The notes under the pieces: model-generated
Told to the model about the DNA's origin: nothing
Databases searched by the model: none
The model's input: only the letters and a program-made list of their open reading frames with translations
Shown here: positions 25,766 through 39,487 of the stretch, piece by piece
How positions within the stretch are numbered: position 1 is the stretch's first letter
Layout of the letters: each line of letters starts with the position of its first letter
Program-made: the position numbers and the translations under genes
Source of the DNA: Climacium dendroides
Taxonomy: Eukaryota; Streptophyta; Bryopsida; Hypnales; Climaciaceae
NCBI GenBank assembly: GCA_950106755.1
Contig: OX467085.1
Span: 1,860,001 to 1,924,000, forward strand
Direction of reading: 5' to 3'
DNA: 64,000 bases

Positions 25766-27636
25766 AGAACCCTATTGCTTCCCCACACTTTTTCAATCGA
25801 AATGGGTGTTAAAAAAATCAGACTCTAAAAATCATGTTGTATTTAATAGAAACCAAACCAATAAATTATAGGCTTTTGACGTGGAAGCATGTCAGAAATC
25901 ATAACACACAAGTTGCAAATCTTCGAAATAGTGAGGATTCATGGAAAAATGAAGTTTAAGAGAACCCCATTGCTTCCCCACACTTTTTCAATTGAAATGG
26001 GTGTTGAAGAATGAGACTCTAAAAATCATGTTGTATTCAATAGAAACCAAACCAATAAATTATAGGCTTTTGACGTGGAAGCATGTCCGAAATTATAACA
26101 CACAAGTTGCAAATCTTCGAAATAGTTAGGATTCAGGGAAAAATGAAGTTTAAGAGAACCCCATTGCTTCCCCACACTTTTTCAATTGAAATGGGTGTTG
26201 AAGAATGAGACTCTAAAAATCATGTTGTATTCAATAGTAACCAAACCAATAAATTATAGGCTTTTGACGTGGAAGCATGTCTGAAATCATAACACACAAG
26301 TTGCAAATCTTCGAAATAGTTAGGATTCATGGAAAAATGAAGTTTAAGAGAACCCTATTGCTTCCCCACACTTTTTCAATTGAAATGGGTGTTGAAGAAT
26401 GAGACTCTAAAAATCATGTTGTATTTAATAGATACCAAACCAATAAATTATAGGCTTTTGACCTGGAAGCATGTCCGAAATTATAACACACAAGTTGCAA
26501 ATCTTCGAAATAGTTAGGATTCAGGGAAAAATGAAGTTTAAGAGAACCCTATTGCTTCCCCACACTTTTTCAATTGAAATGGGTGTTGAAGAATGAGACT
26601 CTAAAAGTCATGTTGTATTTAATAGATACCAAACCAATAAATTATAGGCTTGTGACCTGGAAGCATGTCTGAAATTATAACACACAAGTTGCAAATCTTC
26701 GAAATAGTTAGGATTCAGGGAAAAATGAAGTTTAAGAGAACCCTATTGCTTCCCCACACTTTTTCAATTGAAATGGGTGTTGAAGAATGAGACTCTAAAA
26801 ATCATGTTGTATTTAATAGATACCAAACCAATAAATTATAGGCTTGTGACCTGGAAGCATGTCTGAAATTATAACACACAAGTTGCAAATCTTCGAAATA
26901 GTTAGGATTCAGGGAAAAATGAAGTTTAAGAGAACCCTATTGCTTCCCCACACTTTTTCAATTGAAATGGGTGTTGAAGAATGAGACTCTAAAAATCATG
27001 TTGTATTTAATAGATACCAAACCAATAAATTATAGGCTTTTGACCTGGAAGCATGTCCGAAATTATAACACACAAGTTGCAAATCTTCGAAATAGTTAGG
27101 ATTCAGGGAAAAATGAAGTTTAACAAAACCCTATTGCTTCCCCACACTTTTTCAATTGAAATGGGTGTTGAAGAATGAGACTCTAAAAATCATGTTGTAT
27201 TCAATAGAAACCAAACCAATAAATTATAGGTTTTTGACGTGGAAGCATGTCCGAAATCATAACACACAAGTTGCAAATCTTCGAAATAGTTAGGATTCAT
27301 GGAAAAATGAAGTTGAAAAGAACCCTATTGCTTCCCCACACTTTTTCAATCGAAATGGGTGTTGAAGAATGAGAGTCTAAAAATCATGTTGTATTTAATA
27401 GATACCAAACCAATGAATTATAGGCTTTTGACGTGGAAGCATGTCCGAAATTATAACACAGAAGTTGCAAATCGTCGAAATAGTTAGGATTCATGGAAAA
27501 ATGAAGTTTAACAAAACCCTATTGCTTCCCCACACTTTTTCAATTGAAATGGGTGTTGAAGAATGAGACTCTAAAAATCATGTTGTATTTAATAGATACC
27601 AAACCAATAAATTATAGGCTTTTGACGTGGAAGCAT
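25766..27636 (+). repeat. Dispersed duplicate block, long copy (1,871 bp)
   Basis: This matches 32,761-34,243. The offset is 6,995 bp on the left (GTCAGAAATC 25,891/32,886 and ATTCAGGGAA 26,131/33,126) and 6,607 bp on the right (TTTAACAAAACC about 27,121/33,728). The 388-bp difference is two units carrying GGCTTGTGACCTGG (26,651 and 26,845), present here and absent there. The ATTCAGGG units are concentrated in these two blocks. Confidence 0.83.
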
Positions 27637-28881
27637 GTCCGAAATCATAACACACAAGTTGCAAATCTTCGAAATAGTTAGGATTCATGGAAAAATGAAG
27701 TTTAAGAGAACCCTATTGCTTCCCCACACTTTTTCAATCGAAATGGATGTTAAAAAAATCAGACTCTAAAAATCATGCTGTATTTAATAGATACCAAACC
27801 AATAAATTATAGGCTTTTGACGTGGAAGCATGTCCGAAATCATAACACACAAGTTGCAAATCGTCGAAATAGTTAGGATTCATGGAAAAATGAAGTTTAA
27901 GAGAACCCTATTGCTTCCCCACATTTTTTCAATCGAAATGGGTGTTAAAAAAATCAGACTCTAAAAATCATGTCGTATTTAATAGAAACCAAACCAATAA
28001 ATTATAGGCTTTTGACGTGGAAGCATGTCAGAAATCATAACACACAAGTTGCAAATCTTCGAAATAGTTAGGATTCATGGAAAAATGAAGTTTAAGAGAA
28101 CCCCATTGCTTCCCCACACTTTTTCAATTGAAATGGGTGTTGAAGAATGAGACTCTAAAAATCATGATGTATTCAATAGAAACCAAACCAATAAATTATA
28201 GGTTTTTGACGTGGAAGCATGTCCGAAATCATAACACACAAGTTGCAAATCTTCGAAATAGTTAGGATTCATGGAAAAATGAAGTTTAAGAGAACCCTAT
28301 TGCTTTCCCCACTTTTTCAATCGAAATGGGTGTTAAAAAAATCAGACTCTAAAAATCATGTCGTATTTAATAGATACCAAACCAATAAATTATAGGCTTT
28401 TGACGTGGAAGCATGTCCGAAATTATAACACACAAGTTGCAAATCCTCGAAATAGTTAGGATTCATGGAAAAATGAAGTTTAAGAGAACCCTATTGCTTC
28501 CCCACACTTTTTCAATTGAAATGGGTGTTGAAGAATGAGACTCTAAAAATCATGTTGTGTTTAATAGAAACCAAACCAATAAATTATAGGCTTTTGACGT
28601 GGAAGCATGTCCGAAATTATAACACACAAGTTGCAAATCGTCGAAATAGTTAGGATTCATGGAAAAATGAAGTTTAAGAGAATCCTATTGCTTCCCCACA
28701 CTTTTTCAATCGAAATGGGTGTTAAAAAAATCAGACTCTAAAAATCATGTCGTATTTAATAGAAACCAAACCAATAAATTATAGGCTTTTGACGTGGAAG
28801 CATGTCAGAAATCATAACACACAAGTTGCAAATCTTCGAAATAGTTAGGATTCATGGAAAAATGAAGTTTAAGAGAACCCC
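27133..28881 (+). repeat. 9-monomer duplication, 1,749 bp, copy 1
   Basis: Markers recurring 1,749 bp away include GTTGAAAAGAACC (27,312/29,061), AAATGGATGTT (27,741/29,490), ATCATGATGT (28,161/29,910), GCTTTCCCCACTTTTTC (28,302/30,051), CATGTTGTGTTT (28,551/30,300) and AATCCTATTG (28,681/30,430). The left part overlaps the block shared with 32,761-34,243, so the duplications are nested. Confidence 0.87.
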
Positions 28882-30692
28882 ATTGCTTCCCCACACTTTT
28901 TCAATTGAAATGGGTGTTGAAGAATGAGACTCTAAAAATCATGTTGTATTCAATAGAAACCAAACCAATAAATTATAGGTTTTTGACGTGGAAGCATGTC
29001 CGAAATCATAACACACAAGTTGCAAATCTTCGAAATAGTTAGGATTCATGGAAAAATGAAGTTGAAAAGAACCCTATTGCTTCCCCACACTTTTTCAATC
29101 GAAATGGGTGTTGAAGAATGAGAGTCTAAAAATCATGTTGTATTTAATAGATACCAAACCAATGAATTATAGGCTTTTGACGTGGAAGCATGTCCGAAAT
29201 TATAACACAGAAGTTGCAAATCGTCGAAATAGTTAGGATTCATGGAAAAATGAAGTTTAACAAAACCCTATTGCTTCCCCACACTTTTTCAATTGAAATG
29301 GGTGTTGAAGAATGAGACTCTAAAAATCATGTTGTATTTAATAGATACCAAACCAATAAATTATAGGCTTTTGACGTGGAAGCATGTCCGAAATCATAAC
29401 ACACAAGTTGCAAATCTTCGAAATAGTTAGGATTCATGGAAAAATGAAGTTTAAGAGAACCCTATTGCTTCCCCACACTTTTTCAATCGAAATGGATGTT
29501 AAAAAAATCAGACTCTAAAAATCATGCTGTATTTAATAGATACCAAACCAATAAATTATAGGCTTTTGACGTGGAAGCATGTCCGAAATCATAACACACA
29601 AGTTGCAAATCGTCGAAATAGTTAGGATTCATGGAAAAATGAAGTTTAAGAGAACCCTATTGCTTCCCCACATTTTTTCAATCGAAATGGGTGTTAAAAA
29701 AATCAGACTCTAAAAATCATGTCGTATTTAATAGAAACCAAACCAATAAATTATAGGCTTTTGACGTGGAAGCATGTCAGAAATCATAACACACAAGTTG
29801 CAAATCTTCGAAATAGTTAGGATTCATGGAAAAATGAAGTTTAAGAGAACCCCATTGCTTCCCCACACTTTTTCAATTGAAATGGGTGTTGAAGAATGAG
29901 ACTCTAAAAATCATGATGTATTCAATAGAAACCAAACCAATAAATTATAGGTTTTTGACGTGGAAGCATGTCCGAAATCATAACACACAAGTTGCAAATC
30001 TTCGAAATAGTTAGGATTCATGGAAAAATGAAGTTTAAGAGAACCCTATTGCTTTCCCCACTTTTTCAATCGAAATGGGTGTTAAAAAAATCAGACTCTA
30101 AAAATCATGTCGTATTTAATAGATACCAAACCAATAAATTATAGGCTTTTGACGTGGAAGCATGTCCGAAATTATAACACACAAGTTGCAAATCCTCGAA
30201 ATAGTTAGGATTCATGGAAAAATGAAGTTTAACAAAACCCTATTGCTTCCCCACACTTTTTCAATTGAAATGGGTGTTGAAGAATGAGACTCTAAAAATC
30301 ATGTTGTGTTTAATAGAAACCAAACCAATAAATTATAGGCTTTTGACGTGGAAGCATGTCCGAAATTATAACACACAAGTTGCAAATCGTCGAAATAGTT
30401 AGGATTCATGGAAAAATGAAGTTTAAGAGAATCCTATTGCTTCCCCACACTTTTTCAATCGAAATGGGTGTTAAAAAAATCAGACTCTAAAAATCATGTC
30501 GTATTTAATAGAAACCAAACCAATAAATTATAGGCTTTTGACGTGGAAGCATGTCAGAAATCATAACACACAAGTTGCAAATCTTCGAAATAGTTAGGAT
30601 TCATGGAAAAATGAAGTTTAAGAGAACCCCATTGCTTCCCCACACTTTTTCAATTGAAATGGGTGTTGAAGAATGAGACTCTAAAAATCATG
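28882..30692 (+). repeat. 9-monomer duplication, 1,749 bp, copy 2
   Basis: This is the tandem partner of 27,133-28,881, with similarity running about 60 bp past one period. A local difference, TTTAACAAAACCC here (about 30,229) against TTTAAGAGAACCC in copy 1 (28,480), replaces several bases at once. That fits gene conversion from a neighbouring TAACAAAACCC unit better than separate point changes. Confidence 0.86.
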
Positions 30693-32760
30693 ATGTATTC
30701 AATAGAAACCAAACCAATAAATTATAGGTTTTTGACGTGGAAGCATGTCCGAAACCATAACACGCAAGTTGCAAATCTTCGAAATAGTTAGGATTCATGG
30801 AAAAATGAAGTTTAAGTGAACCCTATTGCTTCCCCACACTTTTTCAATCGAAATGGGTGTTGAAGAATGAGACTCTAAAAATCATGTTGTATTTAATAGA
30901 TACCAAACCAATAAATTATAGGCTTTTGACGTGGAAGCATGTCCGAAATTATAACACACAAGTTGCAAATCGTCGAAATAGTTAGGATTCATGGAAAAAT
31001 GAAGTTTAAGAGAACCCTATTGCTTCCCCACACTTTTTCAATCGAAATGGGTGTTAAAAAAATCAGACTCTAAAAATCATGTCGTATTTAATAGAAACCA
31101 AACCAATAAATTATAGGCTTATGACGTGGAAGCATGTCCGAAATCATAACACACAAGTTGCAAATCGTCGAAATAGTTAGGATTCATGGAAAAATGAAGT
31201 TTAACAAAACCCTATTGCTTCCCCACACTTTTTCAATTGAAATGGGTGTTGAAGAATGAGACTCTAAAAATCATGTTGTGTTTAATAGAAACCAAAGCAA
31301 TAAATTATAGGCTTTTGACGTGGAAGCATGTCCGACATTATAACACAGAAGTTGCAAATCCTCGAAATAGTTAGGATTCATGAAAAAATGAAGTTTAAGA
31401 GAACCCTATTGCTTCCCCACACTTTTTCAATCGAAATGGGTGTTAAAAAAATCAGACTCTAAAAATCATGTCGTATTTAATAGAAACCAAACCAATAAAT
31501 TATAGGCTTTTGACGTGGAAGCATGTCCGAAATCATAACACACAAGTTGCAAATCGTCGAAATAGTTAGGATTCATGGAAAAATGAAGTTTAACAAAACC
31601 CTATTGCTTCCCAACACTTTTTCAATTGAAATGGGTGTTGAAGAATTAGACTCTAAAAATCATGTTGTATTCAATAGATACCAAACCAATAAATTATAGG
31701 CTTTTGACGTGGAAGAATGTCCGAAATGATAACACACAAGTTGCAAATCCTCGAAATAGTTAGGATTCATGGAAAAATGAAGTTTAAGAGAACCCTATTG
31801 CTTCCCGCTACTTTTTCAATCGAAATGGGTGTTAAAAAAATCAGACTCTAAAAATCATGTCGTATTTAATAGAAACCAAACCAATAAATTATAGGCTTTT
31901 GACGTGGAAGCATGTCAGAAATCATAACACACAAGTTGCAAATCTTCGAAATAGTTAGGATTCATGGAAAAATGAAGTTTAAGAGAACCCCATTGCTTCC
32001 CCACACTTTTTCAATTGAAATGGGTGTTGAAGAATGAGACTCTAAAAATCATGATGTATTCAATAGAAACCAAACCAATAAATTATAGGCTTTTGACGTG
32101 GAAGCATGTCCGAAATCATAACACGCAAGTTGCAAATCTTCGAAATAGTTAGGATTCATGGAAAAATGAAGTTTAAGAGAACCCTATTGCTTCCCCACAC
32201 TTTTTCAATCGAAATGGGTGTTGAAGAATGAGACTCTAAAAATCATGTTGTATTTAATAGATACCAAACCAATAAATTATAGGCTTTTGACGTGGAAGCA
32301 TGTCCGAAATTATAACACACAAGTTGCAAATCGTCGAAATAGTTAGGATTCATGGAAAAATGAAGTTTAAGAGAACCCTATTGCTTCCCCACACTTTTTC
32401 AATCGAAATGGGTGTTAAAAAAATCAGACTCTAAAAATCATGTCGTATTTAATAGAAACCAAACCAATAAATTATAGGCTTATGACGTGGAAGCATGTCC
32501 GAAATCATAACACACAAGTTGCAAATCGTCGAAATAGTTAGGATTCATGGAAAAATGAAGTTTAACAAAACCCTATTGCTTCCCCACACTTTTTCAATTG
32601 AAATGGGTGTTGAAGAATGAGACTCTAAAAATCATGTTGTATTTAATAGATACCAAACCAATAAATTATAGGCTTTTGACGTGGAAGCATGTCCGAAATT
32701 ATAACACACAAGTTGCAAATCGTCGAAATAGTTAGGATTCATGGAAAAATGAAGTTTAAG
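30693..32760 (+). repeat. Sub-array with a 1,361-bp (7-mer) internal repeat
   Basis: Sequence at about 30,480-31,279 recurs at 31,841-32,640. Shared markers are ACACGCAAGTTG (30,761/32,122) and GGCTTATGACG before a TAACAAAACCC unit (31,121/32,482). Differences such as AAACCATAAC versus AAATCATAAC show some divergence. Private oddities include CCGACATTATAAC (about 31,334), a TTCCCAACAC unit (about 31,609) and CTTCCCGCTAC (about 31,802). Confidence 0.8.
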
Positions 32761-34243
32761 AGAACCCTATTGCTTCCCCACACTTTTTCAATCGAAATGG
32801 GTGTTAAAAAAATCAGACTCTAAAAATCATGTTGTATTTAATAGAAACCAAACCAATAAATTATAGGCTTTTGACGTGGAAGCATGTCAGAAATCATAAC
32901 ACACAAGTTGCAAATCTTCGAAATAGTTAGGATTCATGGAAAAATGAAGTTTAAGAGAACCCCATTGCTTCCCCACACTTTTTCAATTGAAATGGGTGTT
33001 GAAGAATGAGACTCTAAAAATCATGTTGTATTCAATAGAAACCAAACCAATAAATTATAGGCTTTTGACGTGGAAGCATGTCCGAAATTATAACACACAA
33101 GTTGCAAATCTTCGAAATAGTTAGGATTCAGGGAAAAATGAAGTTTAAGAGAACCCCATTGCTTCCCCACACTTTTTCAATTGAAATGGGTGTTGAAGAA
33201 TGAGACTCTAAAAATCATGTTGTATTCAATAGAAACCAAACCAATAAATTATAGGCTTTTGACGTGGAAGCATGTCTGAAATCATAACACACAAGTTGCA
33301 AATCTTCGAAATAGTTAGGATTCATGGAAAAATGAAGTTTAAGAGAACCCTATTGCTTCCCCACACTTTTTCAATTGAAATGGGTGTTGAAGAATGAGAC
33401 TCTAAAAATCATGTTGTATTTAATAGATACCAAACCAATAAATTATAGGCTTTTGACTTGGAAGCATGTCCGAAATTATAACACACAAGTTGCAAATCTT
33501 CGAAATAGTTAGGATTCAGGGAAAAATGAAGTTTAAGAGAACCCTATTGCTTCCCCACACTTTTTCAATTGAAATGGGTGTTGAAGAATGAGACTCTAAA
33601 AATCATGTTGTATTTAATAGATACCAAACCAATAAATTATAGGCTTTTGACCTGGAAGCATGTCTGAAATTATAACACACAAGTTGCAAATCTTCGAAAT
33701 AGTTAGGATTCAGGGAAAAATGAAGTTTAACAAAACCCTATTGCTTCCCCACACTTTTTCAATTGAAATGGGTGTTGAAGAATGAGACTCTAAAAATCAT
33801 GTTGTATTCAATAGAAACCAAACCAATAAATTATAGGTTTTTGACGTGGAAGCATGTCCGAAATCATAACACACAAGTTGCAAATCTTCGAAATAGTTAG
33901 GATTCATGGAAAAATGAAGTTGAAAAGAACCCTATTGCTTCCCCACACTTTTTCAATCGAAATGGGTGTTGAAGAATGAGAGTCTAAAAATCATGTTGTA
34001 TTTAATAGATACCAAACCAATGAATTATAGGCTTTTGACGTGGAAGCATGTCCGAAATTATAACACAGAAGTTGCAAATCGTCGAAATAGTTAGGATTCA
34101 TGGAAAAATGAAGTTTAACAAAACCCTATTGCTTCCCCACACTTTTTCAATTGAAATGGGTGTTGAAGAATGAGACTCTAAAAATCATGTTGTATTTAAT
34201 AGATACCAAACCAATAAATTATAGGCTTTTGACGTGGAAGCAT
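32761..34243 (+). repeat. Dispersed duplicate block, short copy (1,483 bp)
   Basis: Partner of 25,766-27,636, lacking two monomers (388 bp) around the GGCTTGTGACCTGG units. Small differences include GACTTGG here (about 33,456) versus GACCTGG. It also repeats the GTTGAAAAGAACC / GAGAGTC / CACAGAAGTTG series of the 1,749-bp block (gttgaaaag at 33,919). Confidence 0.83.
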
Positions 34244-37191
34244 ATCCGAAATTATAACACACAAGTTGCAAATCTTCGAAATAGTTAGGATTCATGGAAA
34301 AATGAAGTTTAAGAGAACCCTATTGCTTCCCCACACTTTTTCAATCGAAATGGGTGTTAAAAAAATCAGACTCTAAAAATCATGTCGTATTTAATAGAAA
34401 CCAAACCAATAAATTATAGGCTTTTGACGTGGAAGCATGTCCGAAATTATAACACACAAGTTGCAAATCCTCGAAATAGTTAGGATTCATGGAAAAATGA
34501 AGTTTAAGAGAACCCTATTGCTTCCCCACACTTTTTCAATTGAAATGGGTGTTGATGAATGAGACTCTAAAAATCATGTTGTGTTTAATAGAAACCAAAC
34601 CAATAAATTATAGGCTTTTGACGTGGAAGCATGTCCGAAATTATAACACACAAGTTGCAAATCGTCGAAATAGTTAGGATTCATGGAAAAATGAAGTTTA
34701 AGAGAACCCTATTGCTTCCCCACACTTTTTCAATCGAAATGGGTGTTAAAAAAATCAGACTCTAAAAATCATGTCGTATTTAATAGAAACCAAACCAATA
34801 AATTATAGGCTTTTGACGTGGAAGCATGTCAGAAATCATAACACACAAGTTGCAAATCTTCGAAATAGTTAGGATTCATGGAAAAATGAAGTTTAAGAGA
34901 ACCCCATTGCTTCCCCACACTTTTTCAATTGAAATGGGTGTTGAAGAATAAGACTCTAAAAATCATGTTGTATTCAATAGAAACCAAACCAATAAATTAT
35001 AGGTTTTTGACGTGGAAGCATGTCCGAAATCATAACACGCAAGTTGCAAATCTTCGAAATAGTTAGGATTCATGGAAAAATGAAGTTTAACAAAACCCTA
35101 TTGCTTCCCCACACTTTTTCAATTGAAATGGGTGTTGAAGAATGAGACTCTAAAAATCATGTTGTATTTAATAGATACCAAACCAATAAATTATAGGCTT
35201 TTGACGTGGAAGCATGTCCGAAATTATAACACACAAGTTGCAAATCGTCGAAATAGTTAGGATTCATGGAAAAATGAAGTTTAAGAGAACCCTATTGCTT
35301 CCCCACATTTTTTCAATCGAAATGGGTGTTAAAAAAATCAGACTCTAAAAATCATGTCGTATTTAATAGAAACCAAACCAATAAATTATAGGCTTTTGAC
35401 GTGGAAGCATGTGAGAAATCATAACACACAAGTTGCAAATCTTCGAAATAGTTAGGATTCATGGAAAAATGAAGTTTAAGAGAACCCCATTGCTTCCCCA
35501 CACTTTTTCAATTGAAATGGGTGTTGAAGAATGAGACTCTAAAAATCATGATGTATTCAATAGAAACCAAACCAATAAATTATAGGTTTTTGACGTGGAA
35601 GCATGTCCGAAATCATAACACACAAGTTGCAAATCTTCGAAATAGTTAGGATTCATGGAAAAATGAAGTTTAAGAGAACCCTATTGCTTTCCCTACTTTT
35701 TCAATCGAAATGGGTGTTAAAAAAATCAGACTCTAAAAATCATGTCGTATTTAATAGAAACCAAACCAATAAATTATAGGCTTTTGACGTGGAAGCATGT
35801 CCGAAATTATAACACACAAGTTGCAAATCTTCGAAATAGTTAGGATTCATGGAAAAATGAAGTTTAAGAGAACCCTATTGCTTCCCCTACTTTTTCAATC
35901 GAAATGGGTGTTAAAAAAATCAGACTCTAAAAATCATGTCGTATTTAATAGAAACCAAACCAATAAACTATAGGCTTTTGACGTGGAAGCATGTCCGAAA
36001 TTATAACACACAAGTTGCAAATCCTCGAAATAGTTAGGATTCATGGAAAAATGAAGTTTAAGAGAACCCTATTGCTTCCCCACACTTTTTCAATTGAAAT
36101 GGGTGTTGAAGAATGAGACTCTAAAAATCATGTTGTGTTTAATAGAAACCAAACCAATAAATTATAGGCTTTTGACGTGGAAGCATGTCCGAAATTATAA
36201 CACACAAGTTGCAAATCGTCGAAATAGTTAGGATTCATGGAAAAATGAAGTTTAAGAGAACCCTATTGCTTCCCCACACTTTTTCAATCGAAATGGGTGT
36301 TAAAAAAATCAGACTCTAAAAATCATGTCGTATTTAATAGAAACCAAACCAATAAATTATAGGCTTTTGACGTGGAAGCATGTCAGAAATCATAACACAC
36401 AAGTTGCAAATCTTCGAAATAGTTAGGATTCATGGAAAAATGAAGTTTAAGAGAACCCCATTGCTTCCCCACACTTTTTCAATTGAAATGGGTGTTGAAG
36501 AATGAGACTCTAAAAATCATGATGTATTCAATAGAAACCAAACCAATAAATTATAGGTTTTTGACGTGGAAGCATGTCCGAAACCATAACACGCAAGTTG
36601 CAAATCTTCGAAATAGTTAGGATTCATGGAAAAATGAAGTTTAAGAAAACCCTATTGCTTCCCCACACTTTTTCAATCGAAATGGGTGTTGAAGAATGAG
36701 ACTCTAAAAATCATGTTGTATTTAATAGATACCAAACCAATAAATTATAGCCTTCTGACGTGGAAGCATGTCCGAAATTATAACACACAAGTTGCAAATC
36801 GTCGAAATAGTTAGGATTCATGGAAAAATGAAGTTTAAGAGAACCGTATTGCTTCCCCACACTTTTTCAATCGAAATGGGTGTTAAAAAAATCAGACTCT
36901 AAAAATCATGCTGTATTTAATAGAAACCAAACCAATAAATTATAGGCTTTTGACGTGGAAGCATGTCCGAAATTATAACACACAAGTTGCAAATCTTCGA
37001 AATAGTTAAGATTCATGGAAAAATGAAGTTTAAGAGAACCCTATTGCTTCCCCACACTTTTTCAATTGAAATGGGTGTTGAAGAATGAGACTCTAAAAAT
37101 CATGTTGTATTTAATAGATACCAAACCAATAAATTATAGGCTTATGACGTGGAAGCATGTCCGAAATTATAACACACAAGTTGCAAATCCT
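34244..37191 (+). repeat. Mosaic sub-array with shortened CCC(TA)CTTTTT units
   Basis: About 15 units. Sequence from about 34,450 to 34,950 recurs 1,554 bp (8 monomers) later, marked by CATGTTGTGTTTAATAG (34,575/36,129). Units at about 35,687 and 35,883 have GCTTTCCCTACTTTTTC and GCTTCCCCTACTTTTTC, two bases shorter than the usual CCCCACACTTTTTC. GTGAGAAATC (about 35,410) is unique. No non-satellite sequence is seen. Confidence 0.8.
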
Positions 37192-38520
37192 CGAAATAGT
37201 TAGGATTCATGGAAAAATGAAGTTTAAGAGAACCCTATAGCTTCCCCACACTTTTTCAATTGAAATGGGTGTTGAAGAATGAGACTCTTAAAATCATGTT
37301 GTATTTAATAGATACCAAACCAATAAATTATAGGCTTTTGACGTCGAAGCATGTCCGAAATTATAACACACAAGTTGCAAATCTTCGAAATAGTTAGGAT
37401 TCATGGAAAAATGAAGTTTAAGAGAACCCTATTGCTTCCCCACACTTTTTCAATTGAAATGGTTGTTGAAGAATGAGACTCTAAAAATCATGTTGTATTT
37501 AATAGATACCAAACCAATAAACTATAGGCTTATGACGTGGAAGCATGTCCGAAATTATAACACACAAGTTGCAAATCTTCGAAATAATTAGGATTCAGGG
37601 AAAAATGAAGTTTAAGAGAACCCTATCGCTTCCCCACACTTTTTCCATTGAAATGGGTGTTGAAGAATGAGACTCTAAAAATCATGTTGTATTTAATAGA
37701 TACGAAACCAATAAATTATAGGCTTTTGACGTGGAAGCATGTCCGAAATTATAACACACAAGTTGCAAATCTTCGAAATAGTTAAGATTCATGGAAAAAT
37801 GAAGTTTAAGAGAACCCTATTGCCTCCCCACACTTTTTCAATCGAAATGGGTGTTAATAAAATCAGACTCTAAAAATCATGTTGTATTTAATAGATACCA
37901 AACCAATAAATTATAGGCTTTTGACGTGGAAGCATGTTCGAAATTATAACACACAAGTTGTAAATCGTCGAAATAGTTAGGATTCATGGAAAAATGAAGT
38001 TTAAGAGAACCCTATAGCTTCCCCACACTTTTTCAATTGAAATGGGTGTTGAAGAATGAGACTCTTAAAATCATGTTGTATTTAATAGATACCAAACCAA
38101 TAAATTATAGGCTTTTGACGTCGAAGCATGTCCGAAATTATAACACACAAGTTGCAAATCTTCGAAATAGTTAGGATTCATGGAAAAATGAAGTTTAAGA
38201 GAACCCTATTGCTTCCCCACACTTTTTCAATTGAAATGGGTGTTGAAGAATGAGACTCTAAAAATCATGTTGTATTTAATAGATACCAAACCAATAAACT
38301 ATAGGCTTATGACGTGGAAGCATGTCCGAAATCATAACACACAAGTTGCAAATCTTCGAAATAGTTAGGATTCAGGGAAAAATGAAGTTTAAGAGAACCC
38401 TATTGCTTCCCCACACTTTTTCCATTGAAATGGGTGTTGAAGAATGAGACTCTAAAAATCATGTTGTATTTAATAGATACCAAACCAATAAATTATAGGC
38501 TTTTGACGTGGAAGCATGTC
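37192..38520 (+). repeat. 4-monomer repeat, 777 bp, two partial copies
   Basis: CTATAGCTTCC (37,235/38,012), GACGTCGAAGC (37,340/38,117), ATAAACTATAGGCTTATGACG and TTTTTCCATTG (37,640/38,417) recur with a 777-bp offset. About 550 bp align before the copies diverge at GTCCGAAAT versus GTCCAAAAT (37,744/38,521). Several scattered base differences (GGTTGTTGAAG, AAATAATTAGG, CTATCGC) make this pair older than the left-hand repeats or less corrected. Confidence 0.8.
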
Positions 38521-39487
38521 CAAAATTATAACACACAAGTTGCAAATCGTCAAAATAGTTAGGATTCATGGAAAAATGAAGTTTAAGAGAACCCTATTGC
38601 TTCCCCACACTTTTTCAATAGAAATGGGTGTTGAAGAATGAGACTCTAAAAATCATGTTGTATTCAATAGAAACCAAGCCAATAAATTATAGGTTTTTGA
38701 CGTGGAAGCATATCCGAAATTATAACACACAAGTTGCAAATCGTCAAAATAGTTAGGATTCATGGAAAAATGAAGTTTAAGAGAACCCTATTGCTTCCCC
38801 ATACTTTTTCAATTGAAATGGGTGTTGAAGAATCAGACTCTAAAAGTCAGGTTGTATTTAATAGATACCAAACCAATAAATTATAGGCTTTTGACGTGGA
38901 AGCATGTCCGAAATTATAACACACACGTTGCAAATCTTCGAAATAGTTAGGATTCATGGAAAAATGAAGTTTAAGAGAACCGTATTGCTTCCCCAGTCTT
39001 TTTCAATCGAAATGGGTGTTAAAAAAATCAGACTCTAAAAATCATGTTGTATTTAATAGAAACCAAACCAATAAATTATAGGCTTTTGACGTGGAAGCAT
39101 GTCCGAAATCATAACACACAAGTTGCAAATCTTCGAAATAGTTAGGATTCATGGAAAAATGAAGTTTAAGAGAACCCTATTGCTTCCCCACACTTTTTCA
39201 ATGGAAATGGGTGTTGAAGAATGAGACTCTAAAAATCATGTTGTATTTAATAGATACCAAACCAATAAACTATAGGCTTTTGACGTCGAAGCATGTCCGA
39301 AATTATAACACACAAGTTGCAAATCTTCGAAATAGTTAGGATTCATGGAAAAATGAAGTTTAAGAGAACCCTATTGCTTCCCCACACTTTTTCAATTGAA
39401 ATGGGTGTTGAAGAATGAGACTCTAAAAATCATGTTGTATTTAATAGATACCAAACCAATAAACTATAGACTTTTGACGTGGAAGCT
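38521..39487 (+). repeat. Diverged sub-array
   Basis: About five units with many private changes: CGTCAAAATAG (38,550 and 38,742), AACCAAGCCAAT (about 38,673), CCCCATACTTTTTC with AATCAGACTCTAAAAGTCAGG (38,800-38,850) and the first CCCCAGTCTTTTT (about 38,991). Several of these reappear singly between 43.7 and 47 kb, so this stretch looks like a source or relic of those variants. Confidence 0.78.
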
